Origin: Arion vulgaris
Taxonomy: Eukaryota > Mollusca > Gastropoda > Stylommatophora > Arionidae
Reading direction: 5' to 3'
DNA: 64,000 nt
NCBI GenBank assembly: GCA_020796225.1
Contig: CM036765.1
Location: forward strand, 6,420,805 to 6,484,804
Shown here: positions 49,301 through 58,690 of the stretch, piece by piece
How positions within the stretch are numbered: the first letter of the stretch is position 1
How the letters are laid out: every line of letters begins with the position of its first letter
The notes under the pieces: generated by a model
What the model was told of the DNA's origin: nothing
The model's input: only the letters and a program-made list of their open reading frames with translations
Database searches by the model: none
Position numbers and translations under genes: made by a program

Positions 49301-49318
49301 ACAGAAGAATCAGATATA
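46315..49318 (-). mobile_element. LINE-RNH: endonuclease, reverse transcriptase and RNase H
   Basis: Minus-strand order: an endonuclease end with FFCGDFNARGRQWGNNP and DSDHCP (49060-49310); a linker (LTQPPWWNDMVDEAWWIKRQ); the RT (47480-48740); then an RNase H domain and tail (46321-47000). It is 5'-truncated within the endonuclease and carries stops and frame changes. EN-RT-RNase H order with a GLPQGSPLSPVLFNIY block fits I/Jockey-group LINEs. Fragments of the same tail are scattered through the window. Confidence 0.92.
47480..48742 (-). pseudogene. LINE-RNH reverse transcriptase
   Basis: Blocks in order: TLKTSGSTAPGPDGIRH, LRGYRSGKETWCNA, AAMVDLEDAYNRVSYAYLMH, SGLPQGSPLSPVLFNIYTVS, LSFADDILMYRQGKD (FADD at about 47747-47758) and MKYLGVTFDRA. 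The frame changes near 48230. One frame of 248 codons is still open, which makes this one of the younger LINE remnants here. Confidence 0.93.
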
Positions 49319-49744
49319 GACATATGACATGTCATATGATATATAATATTTTTAAAAATCAATTAAGATGTGCTTTGATATTGATTGATGTTTTACTATT
49401 TGTAATCCACATCATATTACTTACAAATACTATAATAGAGATAGACTTCCCTCCTATAGTTTTATTAATCTTTCTTCTTTTCTCTGTTTTGCCTCACAGT
49501 TCAGTGAGTTCACAGCATCATAATAAGTAGTTGAGATTTCTAGAACTTCTTTTGTGTGCCACTTCATTTCTTCATGCTTAGTGAAGTTAGTATTTTTCAC
49601 TCACTGCTTCTGTTATTAATGTGGTCCACCTTTTGCTTTTTGTATCCAAGGTATTGGAGTAGCATTGCTCTTTGAGGGCATATAATTTTATAGAACTTAT
49701 TCAGCAATTTAAGGAGTTTGTAGTTACCAGCATTATATTAAACG
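49319..49744. other. unassigned AT-rich sequence
   Basis: Nothing recognised. CATATGACATGTCATATGAT at 49321-49340 is a short palindrome-rich stretch. Confidence 0.4.
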
Positions 49745-49900
49745 AGTAAAAATAGATGTGTGTGAGAAGTGTGTTTAACCAACAAGCCACAGGAGCCATC
49801 AGTATGTGTACCCTTTGACATCTGTTGGGGGAGACTTGGCACCTAAGCGTCTACCCGGAGTGCAATGACATTGGTTCAATAACCAATTGTGTGTATCCAA
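49745..49900 (-). repeat. SINE-C
   Basis: The + strand reads GTGTTTAACCAACAAGCCAC, GTGTACCCTTTGACATCTG and ATTGGTTCAATAACCAATTG, the reverse complement of the family. Confidence 0.7.
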
Positions 49901-49934
49901 ATTTCATAAGCTACAATTTTTCTCTCTGTTTCTA

Positions 49935-50150
49935 CTTCATGGATGCATGACCCCAGAATCAAACCCCTCATTTGGAGGGGGATTGTTTCAGATCATAACA
50001 GTTTTCTAGTCAACCCAGTCTCAATTAGGTCCCAGAGAAACACTGAAAAGTAAGGGAGACCGATGTAACATTGACCACATGATCCATCGTATGACATTAT
50101 TAAAAATAAATACAGACCTAACATCATATTCTCCAATATGTGTTAATCCT
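49935..50150 (+). repeat. SINE-H body
   Basis: TCAACCCAGTCTCAATTAGG, TTGACCACATGATCCATCG and CAGACCTAACATCATATTCT align with the copy at 59165-59420. The head is degraded. Confidence 0.65.
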
Positions 50151-50330
50151 CTCCGATCCCTGTGGAGCATAGGACAATGACAGTTCACCACTTTTCCAAG
50201 TCTCTGTGGCTGTTTTCTTATTGGCTTCCCAGGATAGTTCATCATCCTTCAGTTTCTTAAGAAGACTGTCTCCAGGTCTGTTTAGGATGTCTACTTTTCC
50301 TTGTTCCCAATCATTTAATGTTTGTTGACT
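50151..50330 (-). mobile_element. LINE-2-type tail fragment
   Basis: The minus strand has DLETVFLRN-RMMNYPGKPI, then RKQPQRLGKVVNCHCPM, ending LHRDRRG. It resembles the end of LINE-2-type elements. Identity is tentative. Confidence 0.45.
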
Positions 50331-50423
50331 TAATGTAGATCAACAAATAACAATAGCATTAATTTTGTTTTATACTCCAATTCTGCAGAAAGATTTTATT
50401 GTCGTCTTTTGTTTTCCTTACAG

Positions 50424-50485
50424 CGAGAGTGCACTAAAAGATTGTTTGAAATATGGCATCACCATCTATTAACTGGGATGATTTT
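50424..50485 (+). CDS. gene 2 exon 1 (first coding)
   Basis: The acceptor GTTTTCCTTACAG ends at 50423, so an untranslated exon lies upstream. The ATG at 50453 starts [11 protein letters not shown], and the donor is TTTT/GTGAGT in phase 0. Confidence 0.78.
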
Positions 50486-53400
50486 GTGAGTATATTCTTT
50501 CTTATAGAGTATTCAACAAATCACCTCAATTTTTGTCCCTGTGTACAAATGTAAGAGGTAATGAACGAGCTGATAGATTGACTGGCATGGCTATAATATT
50601 GGAGGGAGCTTCAGTGGACCGAAAAAACATTCTGAACGCATTGAGTCTTTCCAAATAGGAGTTACAGGGTTGGGAATCGTTCTTGGCAGTCGTCTGTTTT
50701 CTGGGCTGCCACGAGGGAGGTGAAATGGAATCTTGTCAGCTTTGTTCTCACGCTGATGCCATTCAGTTTGTGTGAGTTCCTCAAAAGGGACAGAGAGTCT
50801 GGTCCCCAACAGTGGACAATTTTTAAGGACATATTCTGCTATCATATTTGTCATTGTTCACAAAGTTTGTTAATCTCTACTTAACTTTCAGACTTTGACC
50901 TGTATTTGGTATCATCAAGAGCTAAGTCCTCTGGTTCTTGCTGTTTCAGCTACCTGAAAGAAACTGCGCACCAAAGTGGGTAGATTCAAACAAGTTTTTT
51001 GCCCGTGTGTTGCTGGGACTCACAAAGGGAGCAAAGATTATTAACACTGCGACCTACAATGCATGTCATAAAAGGCATCTGAGGTAGGGGCCTAGGAAGC
51101 TACCCTAGTAAATAAAAAGCGTCACAGAAATCGAATGTTCTGGCCTACTTGTAGGCGCATAACTGGCACAACATGCAATTGCTCTTAGGCTCGGATCATA
51201 TAGAAATCACAGAGTGCTTAACAAGTGCTCAATATGGAGCGTTTGAAGAAGAAACAAGTTGTTTTTTTTACTCCAGTATTGATGATTTAAATGTTAAAGA
51301 AATCATACTACGAATCGCCAAAGCAACATCAGCTTTTAAAAGTCTATTGAAAATATGGAACTGCAAGTTATATAGTTTTAAAACTAAAGTATGAATTTTC
51401 AATTGCTTTGTTGTATCAATTCTAATATATGCTAGCAGAGTTGTAAAATGATTAAAGATATAGAAAGTTGAATGCATTTGACAATAGATATCTGCGAAAA
51501 ACAATGAACATAAAATGGTACGAATTCAGAAGTGATGACAGAGAAATGTTTTGTCAACCACTAGTAACAGCTGTTAGAAGAGGGAGAAGATAGAGATATG
51601 TTGGGCATACCTTGAGATAATCAAAGAATACTAAAGCAGACATTGAAGTGGGAGGCAAAGGGTGCAAAAAAGAGAAGACACCCTAGTGAATCCCTGAAAT
51701 AAACTTTGCTGAGAGAGGCAAGAAGTATTGGACTCAATTCTATGGAAGAGATTGAGTTAGTTGCACAGGACAGAGTGATATGAAGAAATTAATTACAGGC
51801 CCTATGCAGCATATAACTATGCGAGAGGAATATATATATATATATTGATTATTTGAGAAAACTGATTTAAAAATCTTATTTTTGATTTGCGTGTAATTAT
51901 TTTCTTGTGTTTTCATTTTTAGAGAAATCAAGCTCTCATTGTTGAGGGGCTACTCTCACATCCTGAAGAGACAGAAGACTCTTCTCAGGGTTTATCTGAA
52001 ATGCTGGAGCCACTAGAATCACCACTACTTATTTCTAAAATCGCAGCACCACATGGTCTGGTCATGCTGAGTCCAGACATTACAGCCTTTTCTCCTCTTA
52101 AGAAAGGGAATGAGAAGTATGGGTTGAAACAAAAAGACTCAGAATTCAGAACTCCATTAAAGGACTTCTCTAATATCAGCCAAAGGGGCCTGCAGTTATT
52201 GAATGAGAGTTTGATGGTAACACCTGTGAAATCTATCAGTTCTGAGGAATCTAGCATTGCTATGTGTCCAACTTCTGCAGAGTTTCGAGAATTCCTGACA
52301 AGCGTTTTGGAAGTTTCAGCGGTTCCTACAGGTGACAGTTTCGAAGAGGAAGAGGAATCTGGGATGCAACATCAGTGCCTGGCTCCCCAACCCCCAACTG
52401 AAGATTTACCTGTGATGAAGACGCGGGCCAGAAGTGGCACCTATAGCCTAATTACTCCCTCTTGTGATCTACAAGGTCTGTATGCCCTGGAAAGTGAATC
52501 ATCTCTTCAAGAAATTCAACTCCCTACAAAGCCCGAAAACCAGTCTACATTGTCAGACTCTATATCTAAAAATACTCTATCAGATAACAACGCAAATCTT
52601 CCAGAGGACATCATCATAGACATATTAGACAGTGCAAAAATGTTATCTAATGGCACCGATAATAAAATTGATGAGTTAGATAATTCTATAAATACACAGG
52701 AACATGTTAACGAGGAAGAGAAAATGTGTTGGTCGTCATTGAAGATGATTTGAATTCAGTGTGTTGTAAGCCGGTTAAGAAAATTTTGACTAAAAGCTCT
52801 AGCGTCAGACGACCATTGTTAGGATTGCATAATACTACAGGCTGTACTTCTGATAGAGATAAGAAGCAACAAGCAGGTGCGATTGAAATAAAGAATGCTG
52901 GCGCTATTCCTTGTTTGCAAGAGGAATCAGTCTGTGATATTAACATAGAGGTAATCTCAGATACTGTACAATTCAAAAATGAAAAGACAGTGCCAGAAAA
53001 AGAAGATATGTTACAAGAGAGTAATGATATAACTTGTGTTGTTGAGATTACTAACATATCACAGAAGTTAGAGTTTGATGAGGCTAAATATGAAGCTGAG
53101 AGTGGTACCAGATATGAAGCTGAGAGTGGTACCAGATATGAAAATGACAGAAATGTTAGTCTATTAGCAGATACTAAATGCGAAGCCTTAAGTGTTGCCA
53201 GTCCATTGCCAGAAACCATATTTGAAACCTCAACTGTTGCTAGCTCATTACCAGATACCAAATGTGAAACCCTAAGCATTGCTAGCCCATTGATAGATAC
53301 CAAATGCGAAGTCTTAAGTGTGGCTCGCCCATTGATAGATACCAAATGCGAAATCTTAAGTATGGCTAGCCCATTGATAGATACCAAATGCGAAATCTTA

Positions 53401-55859
53401 AGTGTGGCTAGCCCATTGATAGATACCAAATGTGAAGCCTTAAGTGTTGTTTGCCTATTACCAGAAACCAAATGCGAAACCCTAAGCATTGCCTGCTCAC
53501 TACCAATTGTTACATGTGAGATTTCAAGTGTTGCAAGCTCTGAAGATGATTCTGTAGAGGTACAGAACATACTTGATGCTGATGTCGAACAAGTACCTCA
53601 ACTAAATAAAACTACAAGTACAACAAAGCTTGTAAGAAAGCCCAGTAGTAAGGTAGGTAGATAAAGTCCAATTCTTTGTATGTCTTACTTATCCTTTTAA
53701 TATCAGCCTCCAGCTCTTTTCTCTAGGTCTGTCTAGGCCTTCCCTACTCCTCTTTCCTGCAGGGTTCCAAAATAGTGCCTGTCTTGCAATGCTTCCGGTC
53801 GGTCTTCTTAATGTATGTCCTATCCATTGCCAACGTCTCTTCCTCAACTCTTTCTCCACTAGTATCTGCTTAGTTCATTCTCTGAGTTCCTCGTTCTCTC
53901 TCTCGCAATCACGCTCAGACCGATGTACCATATCTCCCCATAAATTCTATTCATGTGGAAATCTGATTCAAGCAGCCTTAACATTGGTGTGTCACATCTT
54001 CAGTACGATTTGGAGCTCTGGTGCTTATCCTTGGCGATGTGTCCGGTTTCAGCCAGCGTTTACTGGTTCTCTCTCCGTTCTATTGTTTTTACGGTGGGGG
54101 TAGCTAGCCCCACGGCCAACCTCCTTAGTTGCCTCTTATGACATGTGTGGCAGGTAACAGTGGTTCTATTCTTTACAACCCAATTTGGGCCTTGGTAACC
54201 ACTCGGCGAGTTCCTCATTCAGTAATCTTATCATACCATCTCAGTCCCTCTATTCTATGTAAACATACCAAGAATTTTTTGGTTGCATCTTATTTTGAAA
54301 GCTTTGATTTTGTTTCTTAATGCCTGTGTTAAAGCCCTCGTCTTGCAGTCGTATGTTGCCACAGGAAAGATGCATGCTTTCAGAAGTCTTAACTCTGTGC
54401 TTTTGCTTGTTTCATGCCATAGTTTCTTCATTGTATTATTATATGAAAATTGTGGCATCCTTTACAACAGTAAATGAGTTGTTATTTTTCTAGGCACCAC
54501 TTGTACATTCAGTAGTTTGCCATTGCTTTCTGAACACGATATACAATTTCTGTACAAATTCTAATAATATACTTTAATATTTTTCATTTCAGGCAGATCT
54601 GTGCACTTCAAATGTACTTTCTAAGAAAACATTGAATACTAAGCTGCCATTAATGAAACCTTCACAAGTGCAGTCAAAATTACCTTTGAAAAAGTCATCT
54701 ATTGGTTTGCCAATTTCAAAGTTACCTGGTCCTAGTAAGTTTTTATGAAAATGTTGTACTATAGTTGTCGATCGCAACTACTGATGTTTTTTTAGCCTCT
54801 GGGTGGAATTATTTTTTTTTAGTTTAACACTTTCGCTGCCACCTATTTTTCAACCAAATCTTGCTCACTGCTACGCTATGTTTTCGACATAATCAGTTTT
54901 CAGGATGATAATGTCAAAAAAATCATAAAAAATAAAGTAATAAATTTAGGACTTTGAAACTATGGATTAGTGTTTGTATATGAATGAGCTACTGACCTGT
55001 CTATATGTAGAGTATATTCTTCATAATCCACAGCTATTGCTGTAACTGATGTTGGCGTCGCTCTCAATATCTATCCACAGTATGATATGGCCCCATTTTT
55101 GAGGTGCGTATCCATCACCTACTACTGGTACCCCTGGAAATATCTGCTATTGATCTATAAACATAGTCACGTGAATCAGAGTTCAAATTTGTATCACATT
55201 CAGAGTTCATTTTAACACTATCACTGACTAATAAGTCCGAATCAGAGTCATTTTGGACCTAACTATAATCAGCTACATCGCTCATTTTGAAAATCTTTGT
55301 TTACTTACGGAAGTTCGTGAAAAAGTTTGTTTAAAATAGGACTTATTGTATTTTTTACTGCATGTACGCTAGATCTGCCATTTTGGAGAGCTCTTCTGGA
55401 CAATATGAAGTAGTGCATAATGTAATACCGGTGTAAGGTCAGCAAAACTCCCCATGATAAAAAGACATACACCCGATGACAAAAATCAATCACGCAGTGA
55501 AAGGGAGTTGATCTTTCGCCGACTTTTGTTGTTGGCAGCAGCGAAAGTGTTAATACGGGACTGATAATAAGGAAAGCATACCTTCATGCAAAAATCTGTC
55601 AGAAGCGCTATACAAGACTAGATACTATACTATGCTTGAATTCATGGCAGACAAACACAGAAAAAGAAGTAGTTTGACAGCTTGAGCATTTGAGCAAGTT
55701 AATATCATATTTTATGCAATAAAGCAGCTGATAGCAGATACACAAAATATGTTGTTGTATATATAAAATTGAGATTGAGTTAGTTGCTCAGGACAGAGCG
55801 GTATGGAGAAATTACTTGCAGGTCATATGTAACGTATAACAGTACGAGAGAAACCTATA

Positions 55860-55945
<86 letters not shown>

Positions 55946-58568
55946 ATGGTATGTGCATCGGGTGAGAAGTCAGACATGGGCTATTTAGCTGAATGTACGG
56001 TGGTATTGTTGCAGAACAGAGTGGAGCACACAGGACAATTGCTTCCTGGTTTTGGCCCGTTACTGCTGTGTTTAAGTGACTTTCTTGACACTGTTTACTA
56101 GAGTCTTTGTTGTGTCTGACTCCCATTACTGCTACCCTTCAGTAGCTCTCAGTGACACTGTTTACTGGAACAATTGTTATGTTTGACTGTCAAGTGTTTT
56201 TAGAAGTTCGGAATTACACACTGTACAAACAGATTTGAATGCCTAAGTGAGGGGATGAGTGTGTTTAACCGCAAGCCACTGTAACCATCAGTATACATAT
56301 TCCAACATTGTTTAACCAGCGAGACACTGGAACCATCTTTTTTAATTTTTTAAATTTAAAAAAAAATCCGCAACTGTTTAACCAGCGAGCCTCTGGAACT
56401 TTCAATATGCATACTCCAACATTTGCTTGGGGAGACTGTGTACCTATGGGCCTGCCCAAAGTGCTATGGCGTCAGTTCAGTAGTCAATAACTAAACATAT
56501 TTTAGCTAACTGTATTTACTAACTTCTGATGAAATCAAAGAAATGTCTGGTCAACCACTAGTAACAACTGTTATTAGAAGGAGAAGATGGAGATATGTCC
56601 GACACACCTTGAGAAGAAATGATCAAAGCAGGCATTGAAGTGGGATGCAGAGGGTTCAAATAAGAGAGGATGACCTAAGGAGACCCTGAAACAAACTTTG
56701 CTGAGAGAGGCAAGAAATATCGATCTCAGTTTCATGAAGGAGATCTAGTGAGTTGCCCAGGATAGAGCTATGGAGAAATTGCTTGCAGGCCCTATGTAAT
56801 GTATACCGGTATGAGAATTATTATTATTATTATTTACTAATATTACACTTTGTTTGTTGCCTTTCAGTTTCATCTGTGAGAGATCAGGATACTAAGAGAA
56901 AGAGTGCAGTTTTGCTACCACAACCAGCTCCTTTGAAGAAGACTGTCCGTGCAAGTCTTGGAAAAGCAGAGAATCTTGAAGCAACTAAACTGATTTGCAA
57001 ACGTTCTCTGAAATCACCGTCTAAAACTACAGAACAATCTAGAAAACCATCCAAAATTCAGCAGCTGCCAGGTAGACAAGGGATTGACACAAAAACTGCA
57101 AATCAAGGTGTTGTTGAAACTATACTGCCAGGCAATATGATACAGAAAGTAGATGCTTCCAAGCTTGTAACGAGACAACTAACAAGAAGGACTTCTTTAT
57201 TCAAAGGTGGTATAAGTGTATCGACGGTGATCAAAACTACATCTGTTGCAAGCAAACAGCTCCAACCTGTGATGGATGCCTCTAGAACAGTTTCGAAAGA
57301 AGTAGTGAAAGGAGCAATAAAAGCCAAGTCTCCAGCAGAAGGATCCAGGACAGTAACCAAGAAGAAAGCATCTCCTTCAGAAGCTATACTTCCTGCCAAC
57401 GGTTCAAAAACGGTCACCAAAGAGAATCAGCCGGTTATCTCAAGAACAGTAACAAAGGTGACTCATCCTGAAGGGTCGAGGACAGTAACATTAAGTAGGT
57501 TAACTATTTGTGTGTTTCATTGAGTATTAGCGTTAACAAATTAAGTTAGTAATAATTAAATAGCTTTACCTGGGAGTATAGCGTCACGATGGCATGGAAA
57601 GAACAATATTGGAGGGCAAGGTCCCAGAGGCAGACCAAGAAGAAGATGGCTGCAAGATATTAAAGAAGCCATGAATATGACCATCGGCAAAGTGGGTGAA
57701 CTGACTAGAGACAGTGAATTTCAGATGCGCTGCAAAAATAACAACATTCTATAAATGATACACACCTTGATGATGATGATTTGGGAGTATGGATAATTTA
57801 GTATCACAAGTAGCATGACAATGGAAGTGCTGGCAGTGACTAAGGCACTTCCAGACAAAACACAGGATTAGATTCACAGAACTTTATTTGTTACGACACA
57901 CATTGCCTAGCCCTACCTACAAGTGACTTTAAGAACACAACCAGTTAGCACATACTTCAAGACTGCCTCGATTATGACACACTGAGAAAAACTCACTAGC
58001 CTAGTGAAACATTAAACAGAAAACTACACAGACCTCTGTGAGCTACAAAAGACAGTGAAATGTATACAAGAGTCCCCGAGTGGCTACCGGGCCCAAATTT
58101 TGGGTGTAAAGAATAGAACCACTGTTACCTGCCACGCATGTTGTAAGAGGCGACTAAGGAGGTTCGGCTGAAATCAGATGCATGACCTAAACGTGTAGAA
58201 GTCTGCATTTAGGGGCCTACCAAACCAATGTGCAACGTATACACGTTCTTGACAAGGATCAAACATATCACAAAGAGTGATTAAAATTGGTCGTAAAGAA
58301 CAAACGCAAAGGAGAACAAGAAGCTACAAAAGACAGTGAAATGTATACAAGAGACAACATTGAATATATAGACAATATTTCAAGCGAATGGAAAAAGGTA
58401 CATGGGTGCATATGTGCCCGTTCTAATTAATTAATGTGTTTTTTCTTTCACAGCTTTAGGGGGACAGCCACCTGATGCATCTCGAAATCCCATGAACACA
58501 CCAACATGTGCTAAATTCCTTGCCCCAAGGAGACTTTCTAATGTCTTTCATTCTTCACCACCATTGAG
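50424..58568 (+). CDS. gene 2: unidentified Ser/Thr-rich, probably disordered protein, 5' part of the gene
   Basis: Five phase-compatible exons were placed: 50424-50485 (start ATG 50453), 51923-53652, 54593-54734, 56868-57494 and 58454-58568, which ends in phase 2 so that at least one more exon lies downstream. The roughly 890 residues seen are acidic and Ser/Thr-rich at first, then Lys-rich. They include SP/TP sites (VTPVKS, FSPLKK, RTPLKD), a 14-residue repeat array and GSRTVTK-type repeats. No enzyme fold or transmembrane segment is visible. The many SP/TP sites would suit a cell-cycle or cytoskeletal regulator, but no family was recognised and no symbol is given. One apparent frame break lies in exon 2. 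Confidence 0.8.
50540..50880. mobile_element. LINE-RNH fragments in both orientations
   Basis: 50540-50640 on the + strand reads [20 protein letters not shown]. 50640-50850 on the minus strand reads [20 protein letters not shown]. Both are LINE tails in gene 2 intron 1. Confidence 0.65.
50985..51255 (+). repeat. SINE-E, complete
   Basis: It starts near CCCGTGTGTTGCTGGGACTC and carries the core ACCTACAATGCATGTCATAA. The block CTGGCCTACTTGTAGGCGCA and the tail TATGGAGCGTTTGAAGAAG follow. Confidence 0.85.
51265..51830 (+). mobile_element. LINE-6, longest copy
   Basis: Frames read [44 protein letters not shown]-like, [13 protein letters not shown] and [20 protein letters not shown]. It is the RT end, connection and tail of LINE-6, 5'-truncated. 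Confidence 0.82.
51923..53652 (+). CDS. gene 2 exon 2, large exon with 14-residue repeats and a frame break
   Basis: The acceptor TTTCATTTTTAG ends at 51922, and the frame starts [20 protein letters not shown] in phase 0. It is open to 52750. The continuing frame begins around [19 protein letters not shown], shifted by one base. At 52721-52724 there are four A residues, and one more would keep a single frame. From about 53160 to 53520 a 14-residue unit ([14 protein letters not shown]) repeats about eight times, preceded by two copies of YEAESGTR. The donor is AGTAAG/GTAGGT in phase 0. Confidence 0.82.
53160..53520 (+). repeat. 42-bp coding tandem repeat
   Basis: Units around AGCCCATTGATAGATACCAA have a period of 42 bp, with at least five near-identical central copies and diverged outer ones. 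The period is a multiple of 3, so the frame is kept. Confidence 0.92.
53670..53915 (-). mobile_element. LINE-7 tail
   Basis: The + strand shows TATCAGCCTCCAGCTCTTTT and CTTCCGGTCGGTCTTCTTAA, then TCCACTAGTATCTGCTTAGT, the reverse complement of the LINE-7 tail (59690, and + strand 20825). Confidence 0.68.
54075..54220 (-). repeat. SINE-F, 5' half
   Basis: The + strand has CCAACCTCCTTAGTTGCCTC and GACATGTGTGGCAGGTAACA, then GGTAACCACTCGGCGAG, the reversed head and core. Confidence 0.8.
54225..54465 (-). mobile_element. LINE-4 fragment
   Basis: The minus strand reads [40 protein letters not shown] and [17 protein letters not shown], a LINE connection region. Confidence 0.78.
54480..54540 (-). 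repeat. SINE-G body fragment
   Basis: TAGGCACCACTTGTACATTC and AGTAGTTTGCCATTGC match the SINE-G body. It lies 50 bp before gene 2 exon 3. Confidence 0.65.
54593..54734 (+). CDS. gene 2 exon 3
   Basis: The acceptor TTTTTCATTTCAG ends at 54592. The exon reads [40 protein letters not shown] and ISKLPGP, Lys/Ser/Pro-rich. The donor is CCTA/GTAAGT in phase 1. Confidence 0.8.
54824..55553. mobile_element. piggyBac-like element, 730 bp, TTAA-flanked
   Basis: It starts TTAACACTTTCGCTGCC and ends GGCAGCAGCGAAAGTGTTAA, which are inverted repeats. The minus strand near 55285 starts MSDVADYS and continues with acidic [17 protein letters not shown] and [12 protein letters not shown], like the N-terminus of piggyBac transposases. 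The catalytic part is absent. It sits in gene 2 intron 3. Confidence 0.82.
55775..55943. repeat. LINE-6 end followed by CT and TA microsatellite
   Basis: 55775-55855 matches the last 80 bp of LINE-6 (CAGGACAGAGCGGTATGGAG). Then follow (CT)n at about 55859-55876 and (TA)n at 55877-55943, about 66 bp. The LINE tail probably seeded the microsatellite. Confidence 0.88.
56200..56495 (-). repeat. SINE-C with a threefold repeated head
   Basis: The + strand carries GTTTAACCGCAAGCCACTG, then GTTTAACCAGCGAGACACTG, then GTTTAACCAGCGAGCCTCTG. These are three copies of the reversed A-box head, before a single body ending GCGTCAGTTCAGTAGTCAAT. A T/A-rich spacer separates the second and third. Confidence 0.75.
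56530..56840 (+). mobile_element. LINE-6 3' tail abutting gene 2 exon 4
   Basis: Reads [22 protein letters not shown] sequence, [15 protein letters not shown] and [16 protein letters not shown], ending (ATT)n at 56817-56834. Exon 4 starts only 34 bp later, so the LINE end supplies most of the sequence upstream of the splice acceptor. Confidence 0.85.
56868..57494 (+). CDS. gene 2 exon 4, Lys-rich with SRTVTK repeats
   Basis: The acceptor TTGTTGCCTTTCAG ends at 56867 and completes A/TT. The exon reads [20 protein letters not shown], then [20 protein letters not shown]. Degenerate units follow: [40 protein letters not shown] and GSRTVTL. The donor is TTAA/GTAGGT in phase 1. The basic, phosphosite-rich character suggests a nucleic-acid or microtubule-binding region; this is inference. 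Confidence 0.82.
57555..57775 (+). mobile_element. LINE-4-type tail
   Basis: Reads [40 protein letters not shown] and TRDSEF, ending ACACACCTTGATGATGATGA. Confidence 0.82.
57840..58440 (+). mobile_element. LINE tail interrupted by SINE-F
   Basis: The LINE frame includes [20 protein letters not shown] sequence (57950-57995) and an end shared with 11895-12040. SINE-F interrupts it at 58073-58321. Confidence 0.75.
58073..58321 (+). repeat. SINE-F, full length with a 32-bp target duplication
   Basis: It starts TCCCCGAGTGGCTACCGGGC and has the core CGCATGTTGTAAGAGGCGAC and the tail CACAAAGAGTGATTAAAATT, then an A-rich end. 58041-58072 and 58322-58353 are identical. The copy at 11895-12040 shows the uninserted site. 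Confidence 0.93.
58454..58568 (+). CDS. gene 2 exon 5 (last found)
   Basis: The acceptor TTTTCTTTCACAG ends at 58453 and completes A/CT. The exon reads [20 protein letters not shown], then [18 protein letters not shown]. The donor is TTGAG/GTTTGT in phase 2. APRRLSNVF with flanking SP sites looks like a short linear motif. No following exon was recognised before the window ends. Confidence 0.75.
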
Positions 58569-58589
58569 GTTTGTGTATATATGTGTAGA

Positions 58590-58690
58590 TTGATTTGATA
58601 GGACAATCATCATTGCACTTCAGTGAGTAACCATGTGTGCTCCGATCTCTTTCTTACACATGTAGATCTCAGCTGCAGTGCACGACCTCT
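58590..58690 (-). repeat. SINE-D body fragment
   Basis: CAATCATCATTGCACTTCAG and ATGTGTGCTCCGATCTCTTT match the body end of the copies at 17070 and 36985. Confidence 0.65.

Noticed and set aside
52707..53570. 287-codon minus-strand open frame with [18 protein letters not shown] repeats
   Set aside because: It is the antisense shadow of the 42-bp repeats in gene 2 exon 2; a period divisible by 3 keeps the opposite strand open too.
55784..56101. 105-codon frame through the TA microsatellite
   Set aside because: The frame is held open by the microsatellite (YIYIYI); flanks are a LINE-6 end and unrelated sequence.
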